A DNA stretch of 64,000 nt from Eopsaltria australis (GCA_034509425.1 JAVTVJ010000347.1:744001-808000); one strand, 5' to 3'. Positions 1 through 15,510 are shown, numbered from the stretch's first letter. The notes: generated by a model not told the origin, from the letters alone. Numbers and translations are program-made.

Positions 1-3000
1 TGAATTACACAAACAATTACAGATTACCATTCCCATCACCACTACACAATATTTATTTTGAGTTAATTACATTCAATGTCTTTGGGCACCCCTTTGTTTT
101 TGTGTTATGAAAATGGGAGAATAGAAATGTTTTTCTCTCTATTACATGGCTAATTATAACATATGCTTTTATCATGAATTGCCTTCATTAAAAACGCTTC
201 CTATAAACCATTCTCAAAGAGTTATTAAAAAATGGATAGGATTTATAAGTTTCTTCTTAGACAGTCTATTCATGTAAACTCTGACTTCTCTGGTTATTCA
301 AAACATATCTCAGAAAACTCAGATGATTACAGACTGATAAAATCATCATGTGTGTGTGACTGTGTGTATGCATGTGAATAGGCAGCTGTCATTTTTGCAG
401 AAACTAATTTATTTTATCTTGCTATTGGAGTAATACATAAATCCTTTCTGTGCATACACTCAATTTAAAAAAAATTAAAAATTAGCAGTTCTGATTTCAG
501 CCTTGGGAACTCTTTCCCCTGAATAGAACAGTTCCATTTTACACTCCCATCTGTATTTTATAGTGTCATTACCTACATATCAACATGTATAGGAAAAAAG
601 GTCTCCATCCGAATTACCATTTTGGAAAAGTTAAACTCCTCTGTTGTCTTCGAAAGGATTACTGTTTTTTGTATAAATTGGGTAGGTGGATATGCTTTTT
701 TGAACTCAATTTATTCTAAATGGAATTTGATGGATACTAAATTTTGGGTACATTAAGTAATATATTTTTAAATAATGGTGTACCATTTTGAGACTAAGAA
801 GCTGAAGATTATTGTTATATTATTCTTTAAAATATGCTGTTGGAATATATTTCTATATTTTGAGACATAATAAACCTGTAATAATGTTTTCCGCTGCCGT
901 GGTTTTGCTTCTTAGACACATGACAAAATGACAGTGACTTGATGTATCCTTTTAAAAGGAAAAGTAGGATATCACCAATGGTTATGGACAGATTTTGTGA
1001 TAGTTCATTTCTAGTACAGACATTTTGCAAAATCACTTCTACTTTGTTGCTTCTTAAACAGCAGATTGTGAACCATCTACACTACTACAAATAATCATAC
1101 CTTCAAATCATACCTCCAAGTTCAAAATATACTAGAAAGGAGAAATTTTTTTTATAAATCCTAATATATCCATACATGGTCATTCTTGTTGTTGAAATAA
1201 AGGATAGTGGCACCAAACTTTCTGCATGCTCTGGAGACGTAAACTTATGTATGTTTTTATGAAAACCTGTTCAGGTAAGCTCTTCTTCAGTAGTACCAAC
1301 TAATGCAAGGCTTTTTGTTCTTTTCCTTCACCTTATCAAATACCTGTTATTTTATGTATATTTATGCATAATATATACACACTTATATTTAATGCAATGT
1401 GTACACAATTATATGAAAATTTACCCTTATCTGTAGCTATAGCCATTTCTTTAGTTATGAAGACTACTCCATTGCCATTTAGGACACAAGAGCTTTCCCC
1501 TTTATCATGTTGTTTAAATTTTCAGCATCCTTAACAACTGGAACCTCAAGGGCTGAGAACCAAATAAATCCAGAATTGATATTACAAAGCTGTCTGGTAG
1601 CTGACAACTTATCAATGCATGGGGTCAGTGCAAAACCCAGCTAGAGAGATCTCAGAGAGTTGTTGGTGTGGATGTCTTTAGACAAAATGATGATCATACT
1701 TGGTTCCACTGTGCATCTATCTGAAAGGCTGTTTGGACTGACATGTCCTTAACAACGCCATGCCTCCTCCTTCTGCAGTGGGCTGTTTAGGTAAATATGC
1801 ATTTGTGTGAGTGGTTATGTAGGTAGTGAAAATGAAACACTTGGGTATCTTTAGGAATGAGAAACCAGGCCTTTCTAGCTGCACAGGAGAGCACAGCTGT
1901 TTGTTTTGCACACTGGGATGTATAAAACTTTAGAGCAGTACTTAGTTACTCTTTACATTATGATGTGAGTCAATTGTCAGGCCATTTGGGGCCTCATTTT
2001 GGTAAATGGTAGTGATGAGTGATGTTAGTCACACCTATGCTGTAGACACCTTAACTGGGACTCTCTTAGGGACAACACAGATAAGTTCTTTTTTGGATTG
2101 CAATTCACCTATTTCTCTCCAAAGACTGCAGAGTAGGTTTAGGATAGTGACTCTGTTTAGACCTTGTTTGAGCAAATGTAGTCACTGACATCTTAAAAAT
2201 AACATTAAATTGTTGAAAAAGCTTTACTCAGATATTTATTTGGTATGTGAAGCTTTGAGAAATCTTTTGTTGTCATGATGGGATGTCACACTTTTTCTTT
2301 GGAATATAATTTTCTCTACCATTTACTGGGGAAAGGTTTGATTGCTGACTGTGTATTTCTTCTGTTTTGTTTTGGTTGGTCATTGTTTTTTGGGCTTTTT
2401 TGTCAATTCCTCTTTAGGAAAAGTTTCATGATAAATTGAATTTGACTCAAAGATCGTTAAAAAAAAAATGGTTTAGGCTTGTACTTATAAGACTCTGACT
2501 TTTTTCAGCAACAACCAAAATAATTCTAATTACCAGGACCTTAAAATTATGTTATTTGCAGTCTTTACAGCTCCTTTGCTTACACATTCAGCTGTGTAGA
2601 GGGAGAATCTGACATGTGGTGCCTGAATGACAAACCAGCCACATGTGAATTACACAGCATTATCTTTTACTATCTCATCTGAAGTCACAGAACTTGCAAA
2701 ATGTGATTTACAATGTGTTACTGAATTCTTACAGGGCTTGAGCAAGAGCTTGATTAAAAACAAAAGAAAACTAAACTAAAAAATGCAACAAGAAACAGTG
2801 AGAGGAGGTTTTCTTGCCATCTTAATCCAAATAATCAGCACCAAACATGGTATATGAGGGGTTGTGAATCTCATGTGAATTAAATGGGCCTTTTGTATTC
2901 CATTTTCCACATTTACAACACACGACACAGACACTTCTCCCAACTGCTATATTTTCAGCTAAATGCTTTCTGTTCTCTTCCTGTACATTTTTGCTTCCAA

Positions 3001-6000
3001 TAGGCACCACGGATCATTCTTATTAATATGAATGAATATTTTCATTGCTTTAGCAGATGTTAATGCTTTACAAAAGAAGTATGTGTTATTAGCATGGCTA
3101 AACTTTACATGTACAGGAAAGTGGAGAGACTTGACAAAGTGAAGAGCAGATGAGAGGCAATATAAGGAAGTCAACTTGACCTCCAGTGTCCCGGTGTTCT
3201 AAACCCTGTTGCACACTCTTGGCAAATGATGCATACACTTGGCACTTCTGTCTATGCAGCTTTTTCTTTAAGGAAAGATAGGCAGTCTTAGGTGTTACCT
3301 GGACCTACACTTTGCACTTACAAAACATTTTTCTATTTTCATGGTTATTTGTGTGCAGAATGTAGACCACACCATTCTAGTGTGGGAGTGGTTGTATTTA
3401 AAAGCTACTTCTAGGGAACCAACAAAGATTATCTTGCAGCAGATCCTGGAGCACCTTTTCAGCAGGATCATAAATCTGTACCAGTAGAGTTGAAGGCAGT
3501 GTTACATCCCTCCCTTTTCTTACATTTTCCTCCTCCTCAGTGGGAAGTTCAGCAATGCGTTAAGACTGGGACTGTGTTCATATCTGTGTAGCAGGGCTTC
3601 TCAGGCCAGATGTTGGCTGGAGATGTGAGAGCAACATATTTTCTAGGGAACAGCTCTCAGAGAATAATATTGAAGCAGAGATATGGGAGCAGATCTTCTC
3701 TGTAAAACTTGTCCTGGTCTCCTCTAGGTTTCCAGCTGACTTATGAGCAGAAACACTTGTGAAAATGAGAAAGGTCTTTGACTAAATTGTAAGGAGAAAA
3801 CTTTGTGGGGAATCATCTGGCATCTCTGCCCCCATAAATTCTTTGACAAAGGAGAAGTCCAGGCTTGAACCTGGAGCTCCTCAACTCCAGGGAGACCAAA
3901 AGTTGGACAAGACATGGTGGAGAAACACAGCGCATATATTAAACTCGCTAAATGGATCTAATTGGAAAATAAAGCTTTTCATGCCTGGTTATTTTCTTGG
4001 TTGCTGAGCTGTTCTGCCACAAGAACGTGTGTTCCCTTTTATTCGGGCAAATTTTGCATCCACCACTGGGATTCCTTTCAAACATTAGTGTTTCTCCCTT
4101 AACCTCTGCAATGGCTCTTTTCAGCCTTCTCTGCATGTTATCTGTTTTATTATTCAAGACTAACAGCTCCCACTGGGAGTGCTCTTTCCTAGACTGTGCT
4201 GCAGGGACAGAACAAAGACAAGATCTGCCAAGTCAGTTACTTGTTTAACTGGGATATGAATCTTTGAGAAATCTTTTTGCCTACTTTTTCTTTCATTTTT
4301 GCACACATTTGGATTTTTCTTGGTTTACTGTCTTGGTATGAATTCTTGTGGATAAAAATACATAGATAAGTGCATAGACCATGAAACCTGTCTGTGAAAA
4401 GGATTTGTGCATTTAGCAAGAAACAAAACTCCCTAATTGGTTTCATCTTTGAAAATTGAATTAATATAGCTACTTTTATTCCACATAAAGGAAACAGTTT
4501 TCAGCAAACTACTGAACCTGATTACATTTCATGTTTTGAAATCCACTGATTTAGTGAAAATTTGAGAATTTCTAATTAGCAGGACCTACATTGTGTCCCT
4601 CAGGACATATATGCAAGGACCAGATCAATATTCTCAGATATACTGGTGTACACACAAAATCTATCAAAATTAATAGTGCCCTTGAAATACTTGTAAACAT
4701 ATTTCTGATTCTGTTTACCCACAGTGGATAGTGAGGTAATGAGAATGTTATTCATGCCAGAATACAATTAACTCCTTAATTCTCAGATTTCTTCTCCTTA
4801 TAAGGCCTGATGCTTTTACTCTTTCCTCTCACTCATCTACAACAAAATATAGCTGAAGGTAACTTAAAATTATGAGAAATTAATTTCATACTTCAGAATT
4901 TAACTGAATATGGAAGCTCCCAAACTTTAATTAGAAGTTTTAAAAGCAATCATGAAAGCAGTTTTTAAAAAGTTTTTACAAAGATTATTGCAGACCTGTA
5001 GAGCTCACACCAGTGCTGTAGAAGTGGCCATTGGGGCAGAGAAGCCAGGACTGTGCTGACCCCTGGCAGAAGCCCCACCAGCCTGGCAGGGGCTGTGGCT
5101 GCAGGGCACTGATGTACTCTGTGAGTAGCCAGCAGCCCACATTTGTGGAAAGGAGCCTGGAAGCTGCAGGGCTGCCTTCTCTAACGCAGTACAGACACAG
5201 AGTCTGTCAGGCAAAGAAACAGGAGAAGTGCCTCACAGAATGGCGCACAGTAGAGCCCACTGAAAATGTTTGCATTGAATCATAAAAATGTTTAAAGATA
5301 TGGCTCTATTTCAAAAACAGAAACATATTCATTGTGAAATTCCCACTCTGGCTAAAATTTCTCCTGACATTTCTGAGTGGAGCTTCACTGACATTTTCAC
5401 AGAGGTTTGCTCATTTTTTGGCAGGAAAGAATTTGACCCCTCTCTTCAATCATGTTACACCCCATTTCCACTGACTGTCTCTTTTCCCATTCTCTTGGTT
5501 TTTCCCATGATGTAAATACATGCTGTAGTAGAAGCAACAGTGTTCCTCCGGATTTACTCTAGCATAGCTAAATAACTAATAATAGCTAAGAATAGCTAAT
5601 TGCAAAATATTTCCTACAATGTTTTCCTCTCACTCCTCTGAATCTTTTCCCTTAGCTGACCTTTGCTGTTGAAAACAGCTGTAAGAAATAAGCCAAATAA
5701 TAATTGTTAAGGCAGAAATCCTGTGAAATGTACATATTTAAATTATTTTAATTAGGTAACTAAACATGATATGCAGCTGTTATATCATTCTCCTTAGAGT
5801 CATTAGTTAAATGGCACTGCCCTGACTCTAAGGTCTAACAGCCTTCCAGGAGAGCAGCCTGATGGAACTTTTAAGCAACACCAGGCTATCAAGCTGTTTC
5901 CTCTCACAGATGTGATTTTTGCAATTTTTTTAACAGATTGTTCCACTAGAAGTTTACTCAATACAGTCAAGTTCTTCAGAAGGGCACTGGAGTGCAGCCA

Positions 6001-9000
6001 GGAATGGTAACTCTTCCATTAATGTATTTGGATCATGATGAGAACACCTGTCCCCAGTTTGGTTTTCTTTTTGTACATGTACATTCATTATATTCTGGAT
6101 ATTAAGAACAGCACTATGGCTTTTCTAGAAAGTAAGAGATCTCTGTCAGACAGTAAAATGCATCTGTGATCTTTCCTACTTAGTGGTTCATCCTTTTTCT
6201 CTATAATCTAGGTTTCATGATGGCCCAAAGACTACAGAATCCATCACTCATCATATCAATTATAACGATTAGCTTTCCTGTGGACTGCTCTAATTTCATG
6301 CATTTCTAATCACCCATTTGTTGTGTAGGTAATTATCATGCTCATTTACTTGCAGCCAGATGTTTTAGTAATTATATGCTTGTTTCCTCATTTTCCCACC
6401 AACATCAGCTTTCTCTTCTTCACAGTCACAATGCGATTTTTACATATTGCAGAAAATTTAGCATTCTGTCTATGAAGAGTTGTGCAATCTCCATTTTTTT
6501 CCCTTTACAAAGACAAAAGGAAGTGTTTGCAAAGCTATTTCTATAGGACACAGAACAGTGGTTCCATGTAGATATTTGAGCAAATAATTCTCCAGAGGCC
6601 ATGAAATTGTATTACTGCCAATTTTCAGGTTGCTTGCAATATCAGCAGCAATTCAATCAGGACCTATATATTGATATGGAGACATACTATGTGCCATAGA
6701 AATACATGAAAATATTGTTGATCATTTGAGGGTCGCTGAAATCAGCTAAGATCCAAATGAGTTGCAAAAGGTTGTGAATGGAAATTTAAAGTGTGTTTTC
6801 CTGTGCATCTCCCCCTTGATGCAAGCGAGCCAAGGTGTAGAATTAAAGGGTGTCCTAGTGAGTACATTTCTGTGAGGTGTATACAATAAGATGCACAGCA
6901 TGAGCTTGCATTGAAACCAGCTTTTAATTTATGCTTGGGGTTTGCTTTCTCTTGCATTTTCCCACAAAGACTCAGCTGCCTCAGAAGTTCTGTTATAATA
7001 GCACCATCTTCTGACTAATATCCTGTCAGGAGTACTTCTGAGTATTTTTATCTTTGGTTCATTGCAACTCTGAGGGTCGTACTTCTTTGAAAAGGTGTCT
7101 GCTCCCCTGCTTTATGCAGTGCTCCAGAGATGCAGTGAAGTGGTTAACCACACAAAACAACCATCTGTGCAGAGCTGAGAATTCCTTAACTTTGGCAGCC
7201 CAATTTTGAAATGAACACACATTTCCAATGAAAATGTTGAGAGAATTAAATTAAAACAGAAAATGTTCTGCTGACATTTTTGATGCTGACTCAGTTTTGT
7301 ATAAGAACCACCAACAGCACTTGCATTCTCAGTCTCTTTCAAGGCCAAGACTGTATGCTAGATATTTTGAAAAGTCTACTACAGAATAAATACAGCCTAG
7401 CTAGTAAAGTTTTAACCTTATTTAACCTTTGCTTATTCACAAAGATGTAGATCTTCAAATGACTAGAAATTGTTGGATAGATTTTCCAAGAGGAAATTGT
7501 GTAATTTGCATATCAGACTCACTTTAACTCTTGGCTATATTTTAATACATATGGGTCTTTTCTTCCCATTTCTATCTTGACAGTAAAGAAAAGATAGGAG
7601 TGACTGTCAGCTGATTATCAAAGCAATTTAGTCAATTAATTTTGGGAAGGCTAGAGATTAATATTTGAAGTCACTTATCCAGTTCATTTCATATAAATTA
7701 TTAAAACATCAGATACAGTTTAAAGGGCAAAAAACTAGAGTCAGAAGTTTCCTTGGTGCAAGAAAATGAGATGGGCTTAAAAGTTCTGGGTTGCTTCCCT
7801 GCTTCTATCATTGATTCACAATGAAGCTTGGGAAAACAAGTATTCCATATCTCCATGAATTTGTCATGCGTTAAAAAAGAACAAGTGAAATTAATTAGGC
7901 TTTGTGAGACATTTTGACATTCAGATTAGCAAAAAATAGTGCTATTTGTGGCATTAGATGCTGTTGGTTTGTTTCTGAATTCTTATCAGCCATACACTTC
8001 TTTTTGTGATAAACCAAAATTTTCACAGATATGTTTGCCTCTTTCAGTTCTCATTTGTAATACAATAATAGCAACATTTACTTAATTCTCAAGGGAGAAT
8101 TAAGAGGATAAATATCTTAATATAAATGAGGGCTCAGATAACAGATAGTCCTGTTTGTGTATATTTGTTATTCACATATACAAATGCAAGTGTGTAAACA
8201 CACACCATCTGATACATTTCTTAATTAAAATAATATTCCTTCATGAGAAAATTGTACCTTTTCTCAAATTTGCTCACTTCAATTCAAGGTACTAATTTTT
8301 TTCATCCTAAAGAACTCCTTTAGCCATTAAAAAAGAAAGTAAAGGAAGTTATTTGCTCAGGGGGCTTTTTGTTTTGTTTTTGGTTTTTTGGTTTATTCCC
8401 TTCAAGTGACTTTCTCCAAGTCTATGAAATGTTACTGTTCATGTTCTCTGAATTTTCCAGGTATTGTGAAAAAGTCTGAAAAACATAATGTGCAGAGCTG
8501 ATGAGTCACTGAATGTGTGAGGAATTTTCTCTAATTAGTGACTTAGTGGGATGGTTCATTGTGCTGTAGCAGTCTCTGCAGAGTTTTACATGTTAATGCA
8601 AGGTGCAGGGCAGAAAAAACTGAAATCAATGCCTAAATAGACATAGTAGTTGTGCTGATCTATATTCCCCTCATGACCTAAAAGTGAATAAACCAAACAG
8701 AAATATATGTTGTTGGTTATAGTAATATTCTTTACCATATACCTCTGTTGGGATATTGAGTGTCACTAATAATGGAGTAGTCTGGGGCTCATGCACACTC
8801 AGGGCCATCTACAATTTTTCACTTCAGAAGCCTTTCTCCAAAGTCATGGTGAACTCACTGGATCTGAACACGCACTGCTACCATTTCTCCACTTATTTTC
8901 AGAACAAAAAGAAAGATATATGTAACTGTAGACCTCATCTAAAAGGTCAAGAGAAAGAGAACTATCTTAAAATGGCTTGGAGCAAGATGAGAAACTCTGC

Positions 9001-11520
9001 ATTCAATTAAAATATTAGTGAGATGATAACCCCAGGTGGATTTAGTTCTTATGTTGGTTCCTAGCTATACATATTTGTTTCATCTTCTTCACAACAAAAA
9101 GTAGGGTCAGAACACCCCAAGGGACCAAAAGCCCTTAGTGAAGAATATAGATGCCCCAAAGTTCATATTTCTCTTAATATTTTTCTTAACTTTCCCAGCT
9201 CTAACCCTTTTACACTGGTGAACTGTAATATGTATTGAATTTGTATTAAATACATTAGTGACTCTACCATGCACATCCCTTTGATATCTAAGCACTTCTC
9301 CTTTTCACACACTATCATTGAAAAATGGTTTTAGATGCCTATTTGTTAACGTATGTTCTCAGCATTTGTATATCTGTGTGTCTTTCCATGTGATGTGTTT
9401 TTCTGTGCTTTATTTGCATGTATAAATAAAGTAAATGTCTGTTGTTGAGATACAGATTGGTCTTTGGAAAGGATGTTAGCCTTTTTCACTCCATCAAGTT
9501 CAAAAAAACCAGAGAATCACTGAGCAAAACAAATTGGTTTATGGACTCAGTATACTGCTGGAAAGATCAGAACACAATGTGATGATACCAAGCTCTACAT
9601 TTTGCTTTTGTCTTCCTGAATTCCCTGGAAGATAGGTAAAAATCACACAGAAAAAGCCATGTTTCTCTGGCTGATGGATCTGTGCTTGGCTGATTTGTGG
9701 TTTCTCCAGACAGTGTATGCACCACAGTGTGTTCAAGAGTAGAACAAGACTTCTCCCTGGAGGACTGCACATGTAACACGTGCTTTAGGGCTCCCCTGTC
9801 CTCCTTTGGACACGATTTGCTGTTATTTTGGGATTGTTGAGCACCAGTGTTTGTCCACCTGCATCAGCTCAAATTGACATTGTCAAAAGACATCAATATC
9901 TTCGCATGAAAACAGTATTGCTCAGGCTTGTACTTTGTTACTACTGTATATTGCTTTGCTTATTACTTTTTGAGATGTCATACATAGGACTCAAAACTTT
10001 GGTCCTTGGGCTAGATCTGCAGTTGGTGCATTTTGGAGCAGTTTTACCATGTTTGGCTGATATCACCTAGAATTTTGACACTGTCATCTCACTGCAGCAG
10101 AGAAAAATGAAGCTTTCCCACGTCATACAGCGCTGTGTGCACAGAAAGAAAACCTGGATTCAGAATTTATCCAACAGCTAGCATTTATCTCAATAACAAA
10201 TAATGGAAAGATGCAAAAAGCCCAGATTTTAATCCCATGGGTTGTACTGGCAATGGAAAAGTCTTTAATTTCGATTATTTCCAATCTTACTCTTGTTTTA
10301 TGGAAAGCTACATATGTTGTAAGTTAACAATTTCAATAGGTGATGGAAATCTGATTAGAATGCCAGTATGAACTCTTTTTCCTCTTGGTTCCCATGAAAT
10401 TTTCTGTTTTAATTCTGTTGAAATAGAGTTTGATAATTTAGCCTTTCCCTTATGGTTTTTCTGTACCTGATATTTAAATTTTTTTTCTCACTTCTCAGAG
10501 ATCAGACATCCGCAGGAAGATATTATTAATAATATAATACAATGCATGAAAATTTTCCTGTTGGCTAACAGGTTTTTTCCTTCAACTGGTATTATGGCAT
10601 TTCAGACTTCTTCATAAAGGTCTGAAGAATAAGTAAAAGTATGAGAATGGCAGACTGTTGGCTTTGCTGGATGCTCCTTAGGGCCTCACTCAGAAGGTGA
10701 AAGAAATCTAATCAAGGTTTGGATAAAAGTGCCTTATGGAAAATAAGACATTATGGATCAGGTTTTTTATAATGTCTTTCTTAAGAATTGGGAAACAAGA
10801 TTGTCTGAGCCTAAATAAACAAAGTAAGCTCCATAAGTTATACAATTAAAAATTATTAATAGACATGTATCTTTCAGCCACTTATTCTAGCACTATTGTA
10901 ATAATAGTCATCAGAGAACAGAATTTATGACACTCAATTACAATCTGTCTTTCAAAAAGGCTCTAGCTGAGTACCAGATAATATGGTGCTTAGTAATAGA
11001 TGGCACTTTGAATCAGGAGTCTCTTGTACAACATAGAAACTATTACAGCCTTTACAATTAGTCTTGAATGGTTTGAAAATAGAATGGCTAAAATTCTCAA
11101 AGATACCCAGGGTAATTAAGCACTTCCATGACACTTTCAAAAGTACCTTTGATATAATGAGTTAGAAACCACAGATTGATATAGGAAACCAAACATTATT
11201 TAAATGCTGCAAAAACCATAATCCAAACATAAATTCAGACAAACATTAATGTAGGCATCACTGAATCCTTAAGTTGCCTGAAGTCTAATTTCTTCTGTTA
11301 AAGTTCCATAAAATGCTTAAACACCTCCCCTTGAGTGTAGCTTTGGCTACACTTGCTTAGTAGCCTGATGCCTTAATGTTTACAGCGGGCATCCCCTACC
11401 TGTTTCCTTGCTGGCACAATGGACTGGTGTGAAAGCATAACCTGCCTTAACTTTTCCAAAATCCCACCCTTCTCCAGGGTCCTAACCTCTCCCTTTCAGA
11501 GTTTGTTTGGCTTTCTCTGC
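1..11520. other. Intergenic DNA, no gene recognised
   Basis: This is AT-rich, CpG-poor, apparently single-copy sequence. The open frames here are all under about 85 codons, are scattered on both strands, and lack recognisable domains, so I read none as genes. No CR1, LTR or tandem array of note was seen; there is only a short impure TG run near 347-372. If the BMP5-HMGCLL1 order is conserved, this end lies nearest the BMP5 3' side, but I see no BMP5 coding sequence in it. Confidence 0.6.
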
Positions 11521-11563
11521 GCTGAATCATTTCAGCATGCAAATCCAACAGAAAATGTTGGAT
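11521..11563. promoter_or_regulatory. Octamer motif flanked by two small inverted repeats
   Basis: Three elements abut each other. An inverted repeat (gctgaa-tcat-ttcagc) lies at 11521-11536. A perfect octamer ATGCAAAT, the POU/Oct-factor consensus, lies at 11537-11544. A second inverted repeat (atccaaca, 5-nt spacer, tgttggat) lies at 11543-11563. The packing is suggestive of a protein-binding site cluster. Function is inferred from motif shape alone; octamers also occur by chance in 64 kb of AT-rich DNA. Confidence 0.25.
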
Positions 11564-14500
11564 GTGAAAAAAGGTGGTTTTTCTCCTCAGCATGCTGACC
11601 AGGATCGACACAACACCAGGCAAATGCTCAGGTGAGGGAAGTAGAAAGAGTGGGAGCAAAGGATGGGCAGAACCATCTGGCTCAGCCTGCTGTGGAAACC
11701 CAACATTGGCAAATGCTGGATTACACCACCTGGAAAAAGCAGGAATGAAGATGTTTTCTTCACCCTAGTGGTTGTGAAGGTTGTTTCCAGCCACTTAAAC
11801 CATGGAAGATTTGCACATTCGTTTTTCCATCTGCTTTATTTGCCATGAACAGTTTAATTTGGGTTCTCATTTGGAGGCCAAGTCCCCTGACCCTATCACA
11901 TGGGCTACTGTGCATCCCATATTTTGTCTGTGGTAGGAGCTGACTCAAGAGCAGAAGCAGACACTGCCAGACCTTCCTAGAACCTACCTGAGTGTCCAGC
12001 CCAGCTTACTCCACCCTCTGGGAATCTTGGCAGCGAGCATCATCTTCCACCCATGGACTGTTCCTGCAGCTCCTCCATGCCCTCTCAGCTTTCCCAGGTA
12101 TGTGCCACACAACTTGCATATGTGCCATATGTGCCTTAACTAGATATTACAAATTGACTTTCTCATCTAAAGGGTATTTTGGGATATAATGGTCTTAGTA
12201 TTGTCTGACAGAATTGTTCTTCTTTCAGTAGCATACTTAAATCTTTCTGTAGGAGAGAAAATATGTTTATGATTATGAGGGTCAATGCCTTCACGGCTGA
12301 AGAACTGACATGGGATATGTGGGCTGTAATCTCCTCAAGCTGCTCTGAACCCCATGTTACTGCATCTTGCTCTCTAACACTCAGCTTTTTGGATAAAAGG
12401 GAACACTGGCACTGGCATGATCACTTTTTACCACCAATACCACACCTCTTTTTGCCTAAGACTGCAAAAATATTAGCTCACAAAGGAATTCATGGCATGA
12501 ATTCCAGTAAAGCAGGGCCTTCTTTTCTGGCAAATCTTCAAAAATTACTTTAGCAGGATCTGCTCATTAGATTAGTCAGTTCTCCTCTCAGTTTCTGTTC
12601 AGAGACAGCTGAATTCATTGTTCAGTCTTGCTGATTACTCTTAGGGATAGTGAGACATGCAAACCCTTGGGGTTATGGTGCTTAGCTTTTTGGTGACTAT
12701 ACCGTATATACAGACCAGGGTCCTGGTTGGAAAGGGAACTTACACCTTCAAGTCCCTTAGAAGCTTTTGAAAGTATCATTGCCTGCCATATTAGCTGAAA
12801 AATGTTTTATACAGAATGTGATACTCCCTGCTTGCTTCAGGATATGTAATCTGGACTCTGAACCCTGTGGTCACTGTGAAGCCTCCCATTCACAGACATG
12901 TTAAAGAGATGTAGATGAAGGAAGCTTATTGCATTTCTCCAACAAATGTAATATGAGACCTTCACATAGTAGCTGATCTAATTTTCATCAGACTCAGCTC
13001 ACTATTTTAGGAGATTTCACTGCAGAAAATAAAGGAATTTCTCCTATGAGTGTATTTCAGCAATCAGCTTAAAAGTACAGGAGCTTTTTCTTCTTGTCTT
13101 GCATTGTTAGCTTTAGTTCTGTTCTATGATTGCCAGTCAATTGTCGTGTTTTCCTTGTGGCTGTGGTGTTTGAGAATTGTCTATAACTAAAAAATTGTAG
13201 GAAGATGCACATTAGATCTGAAAATGCTCACAAAAATTTTGTCCATTTGCCTCATCTATACACTTGCAATATATCTCATGAAGCAGAATGACAATTTTAG
13301 TCACTCTAACTATGTCTGCCCTAGCTTAACAGGATTGGGGCATGGGATCATCTTGTTTCTGTGTTCTTCTGTTGTCCATCTCCAAATTGCTGGTTGATAA
13401 TTGCAGTTTTTCTCTGGACACAGTTTTGGCTCATGCTAGTTAGCTCAGTCTCACAGGCTCAGTTCAGGGATGATTTGTGCTGGAGGACTGCTGGAAGCAG
13501 GCAGGACGGGTGAGGCCTTCCTGCACGGGAGAAGAGTACACAGCGGACTTAATCACCCTGCCAAACCACTTGTCATTTGAGCCACAGGGTGAGCCCTCAG
13601 TGATTTTAGTCATTAGTATGGATCCACAGAGGCCAACAGACCCACTTCCAGGGTGAAAAAGAACATCCAGCAAGGATGAGACCTTTGTTTCAGCTAGAGA
13701 AGACTGATCCGTCCAGACTTCTTAGAGTATAGAAAGAGTAGCCAGTTGAACATGGCCATTTGCTAATAGTCTGTTTCACATTTTTCTCCTGCAGATTGTT
13801 TCCCCATTTGATTTCATCCTGGTGTTTTAAGAGAGCTGGGAGAGGTGCCACTGTCAGGTGGAAAAGGCCATGATGAACAAAGGAGCAGCAAATCAGGACT
13901 GCCTGTGCTTCCTGCAGAGACCAGGGAAGACTGAAGACAAAGTAAAGAGTTATAATGAAGAGGGAAAAAAAAGTTAAATTGGGTAATTCTTCCCTCATTT
14001 AGACAAGATTGACATTTTCTGATTAAATACTACTGATTTCTGAATTAAGAGAAAAAAATTAATTATCCAGACTGCTTAACTTCATGTTTCTTTTGCATTT
14101 TGAGTTGCACATGTCATATTGGATCAAATTCATGTGAAATTTATCTCAAATAATTGTTTAAAGTTTTGTTTAATATCAGTTGACTCATTAAATTGGTTTA
14201 GAAGGTTTTTATATTCCTCTTAGGATATACAACTATGTTCATTAATCTTTAATAAATTATATATCAGTAGCCATAAAATTGATTCTAATATTCATTCTGA
14301 TCATAATATCGAATTTCAGAAGTTAATGTTTAAAATATCTCTTTAATCTATATTTTCTATTTTTGTTCTCCTTTAAATTCTTCCTTCTTATTGTGTCATC
14401 AAAAATTATTTGAAATACATAATTTCCCTAAATGATGTAGCTTATTTTGTTTTCTTTTCCCTAATACAGGAAAAATGATACAATCTTTTATATGATTAAG

Positions 14501-15484
14501 GAACAAAAAACCCAGAGTGCCTAAAAGAGAGATGAAGATAGAAGGGAAAATCAGAATCAAACAGTAACATATATGCTTCAAAGAAAAATATTCTTTAACT
14601 GAAGAAATGAAAGATATAAGGAGTTCTTTGTCTTCATCAGACAATACCAGGTTATCGGGGAGGAAAAAAGAGTTCCAAGACTTGTCTGAACAGAATACTA
14701 TAGTCTGGATGTCTTTGTGCATGGTAAAGGAAGATTTGAAATATTTTTTCATTAGTCTGGCACTGAATTTAAAATTTGATAATACATTTCTTGAATCAAC
14801 TTTTGCTGAAGATGGCAAAATGTAACTTTTGGAGTGCATTTTCTATTAATCCAGCTACTTAAGTTTTCACAGCTGGGAGACTTCTATTTTTTCCTGCAGC
14901 CTTTTCTCCCCTTCCCCCATTCTGATTTGTTATTGTTTGAAATTCTGAGAATGTTTTACACACATTTTCAGTGTACAACATTTGGATCCTGATAAACGAA
15001 TGACAAGTATGATATAAAGCCTTGTGGAAGACCCTGTAGGGACTGCCCAGAGAGAAGAACACATCTGTCTCCAGCTGTGCAGTTATTTAAGAGTGAAATT
15101 ACTTGTCCTGGGTTGGGCAAAGATAGTAATTATTTTTTTTGTTGATGTGAAGATCAAAGGTTATTCTCGGGAAGTAGGGACAAGGACTGTGGTATTTAGC
15201 AGGAGAGATTTATCCAGGACATAATTTAGTGCATGGTTTGCACGTTAACCTGGTGCTAATGCATGTAGATGGCAGAGAAATTGTAAACAGTCTGATGTAA
15301 GATAAATTATAATTGGTGAAAAGTAAATTAATCTACTGGTCATGAATCTTCCACAGTTAGCAGAATCTTGAGCAGCTGCTACATTCCACAATCACACTTT
15401 GAACAGAGGCTGCTTGATCTGAAGATTTCTTGCTACAGTGCAAATAACTTGTTCCTCCTGTCCCTGTGCAGATTTCTGTTTACT

Positions 15485-15510
15485 TATGTATTTATTTATT
15501 TATGTATTTT
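15485..15510. repeat. (TTTA)n-like microsatellite
   Basis: Short, imperfect run of TTTA/TGTA units. It is typical AT-rich simple sequence and has no gene context. Confidence 0.6.

Noticed and set aside
8368..8396. T/G-rich run as a retroposon tail
   Set aside because: It is only a short T/G low-complexity stretch with no repeat body next to it.
1..9000. BMP5 terminal exon or 3' UTR at the left edge
   Set aside because: No TGF-beta-like cysteine-knot coding sequence is seen, and a 3' UTR cannot be recognised without transcript data.
14399..14839. 146-codon minus-strand open frame
   Set aside because: No recognisable domain, AT-driven residue composition, an overlapping frame on the other strand, and no promoter or splice context.
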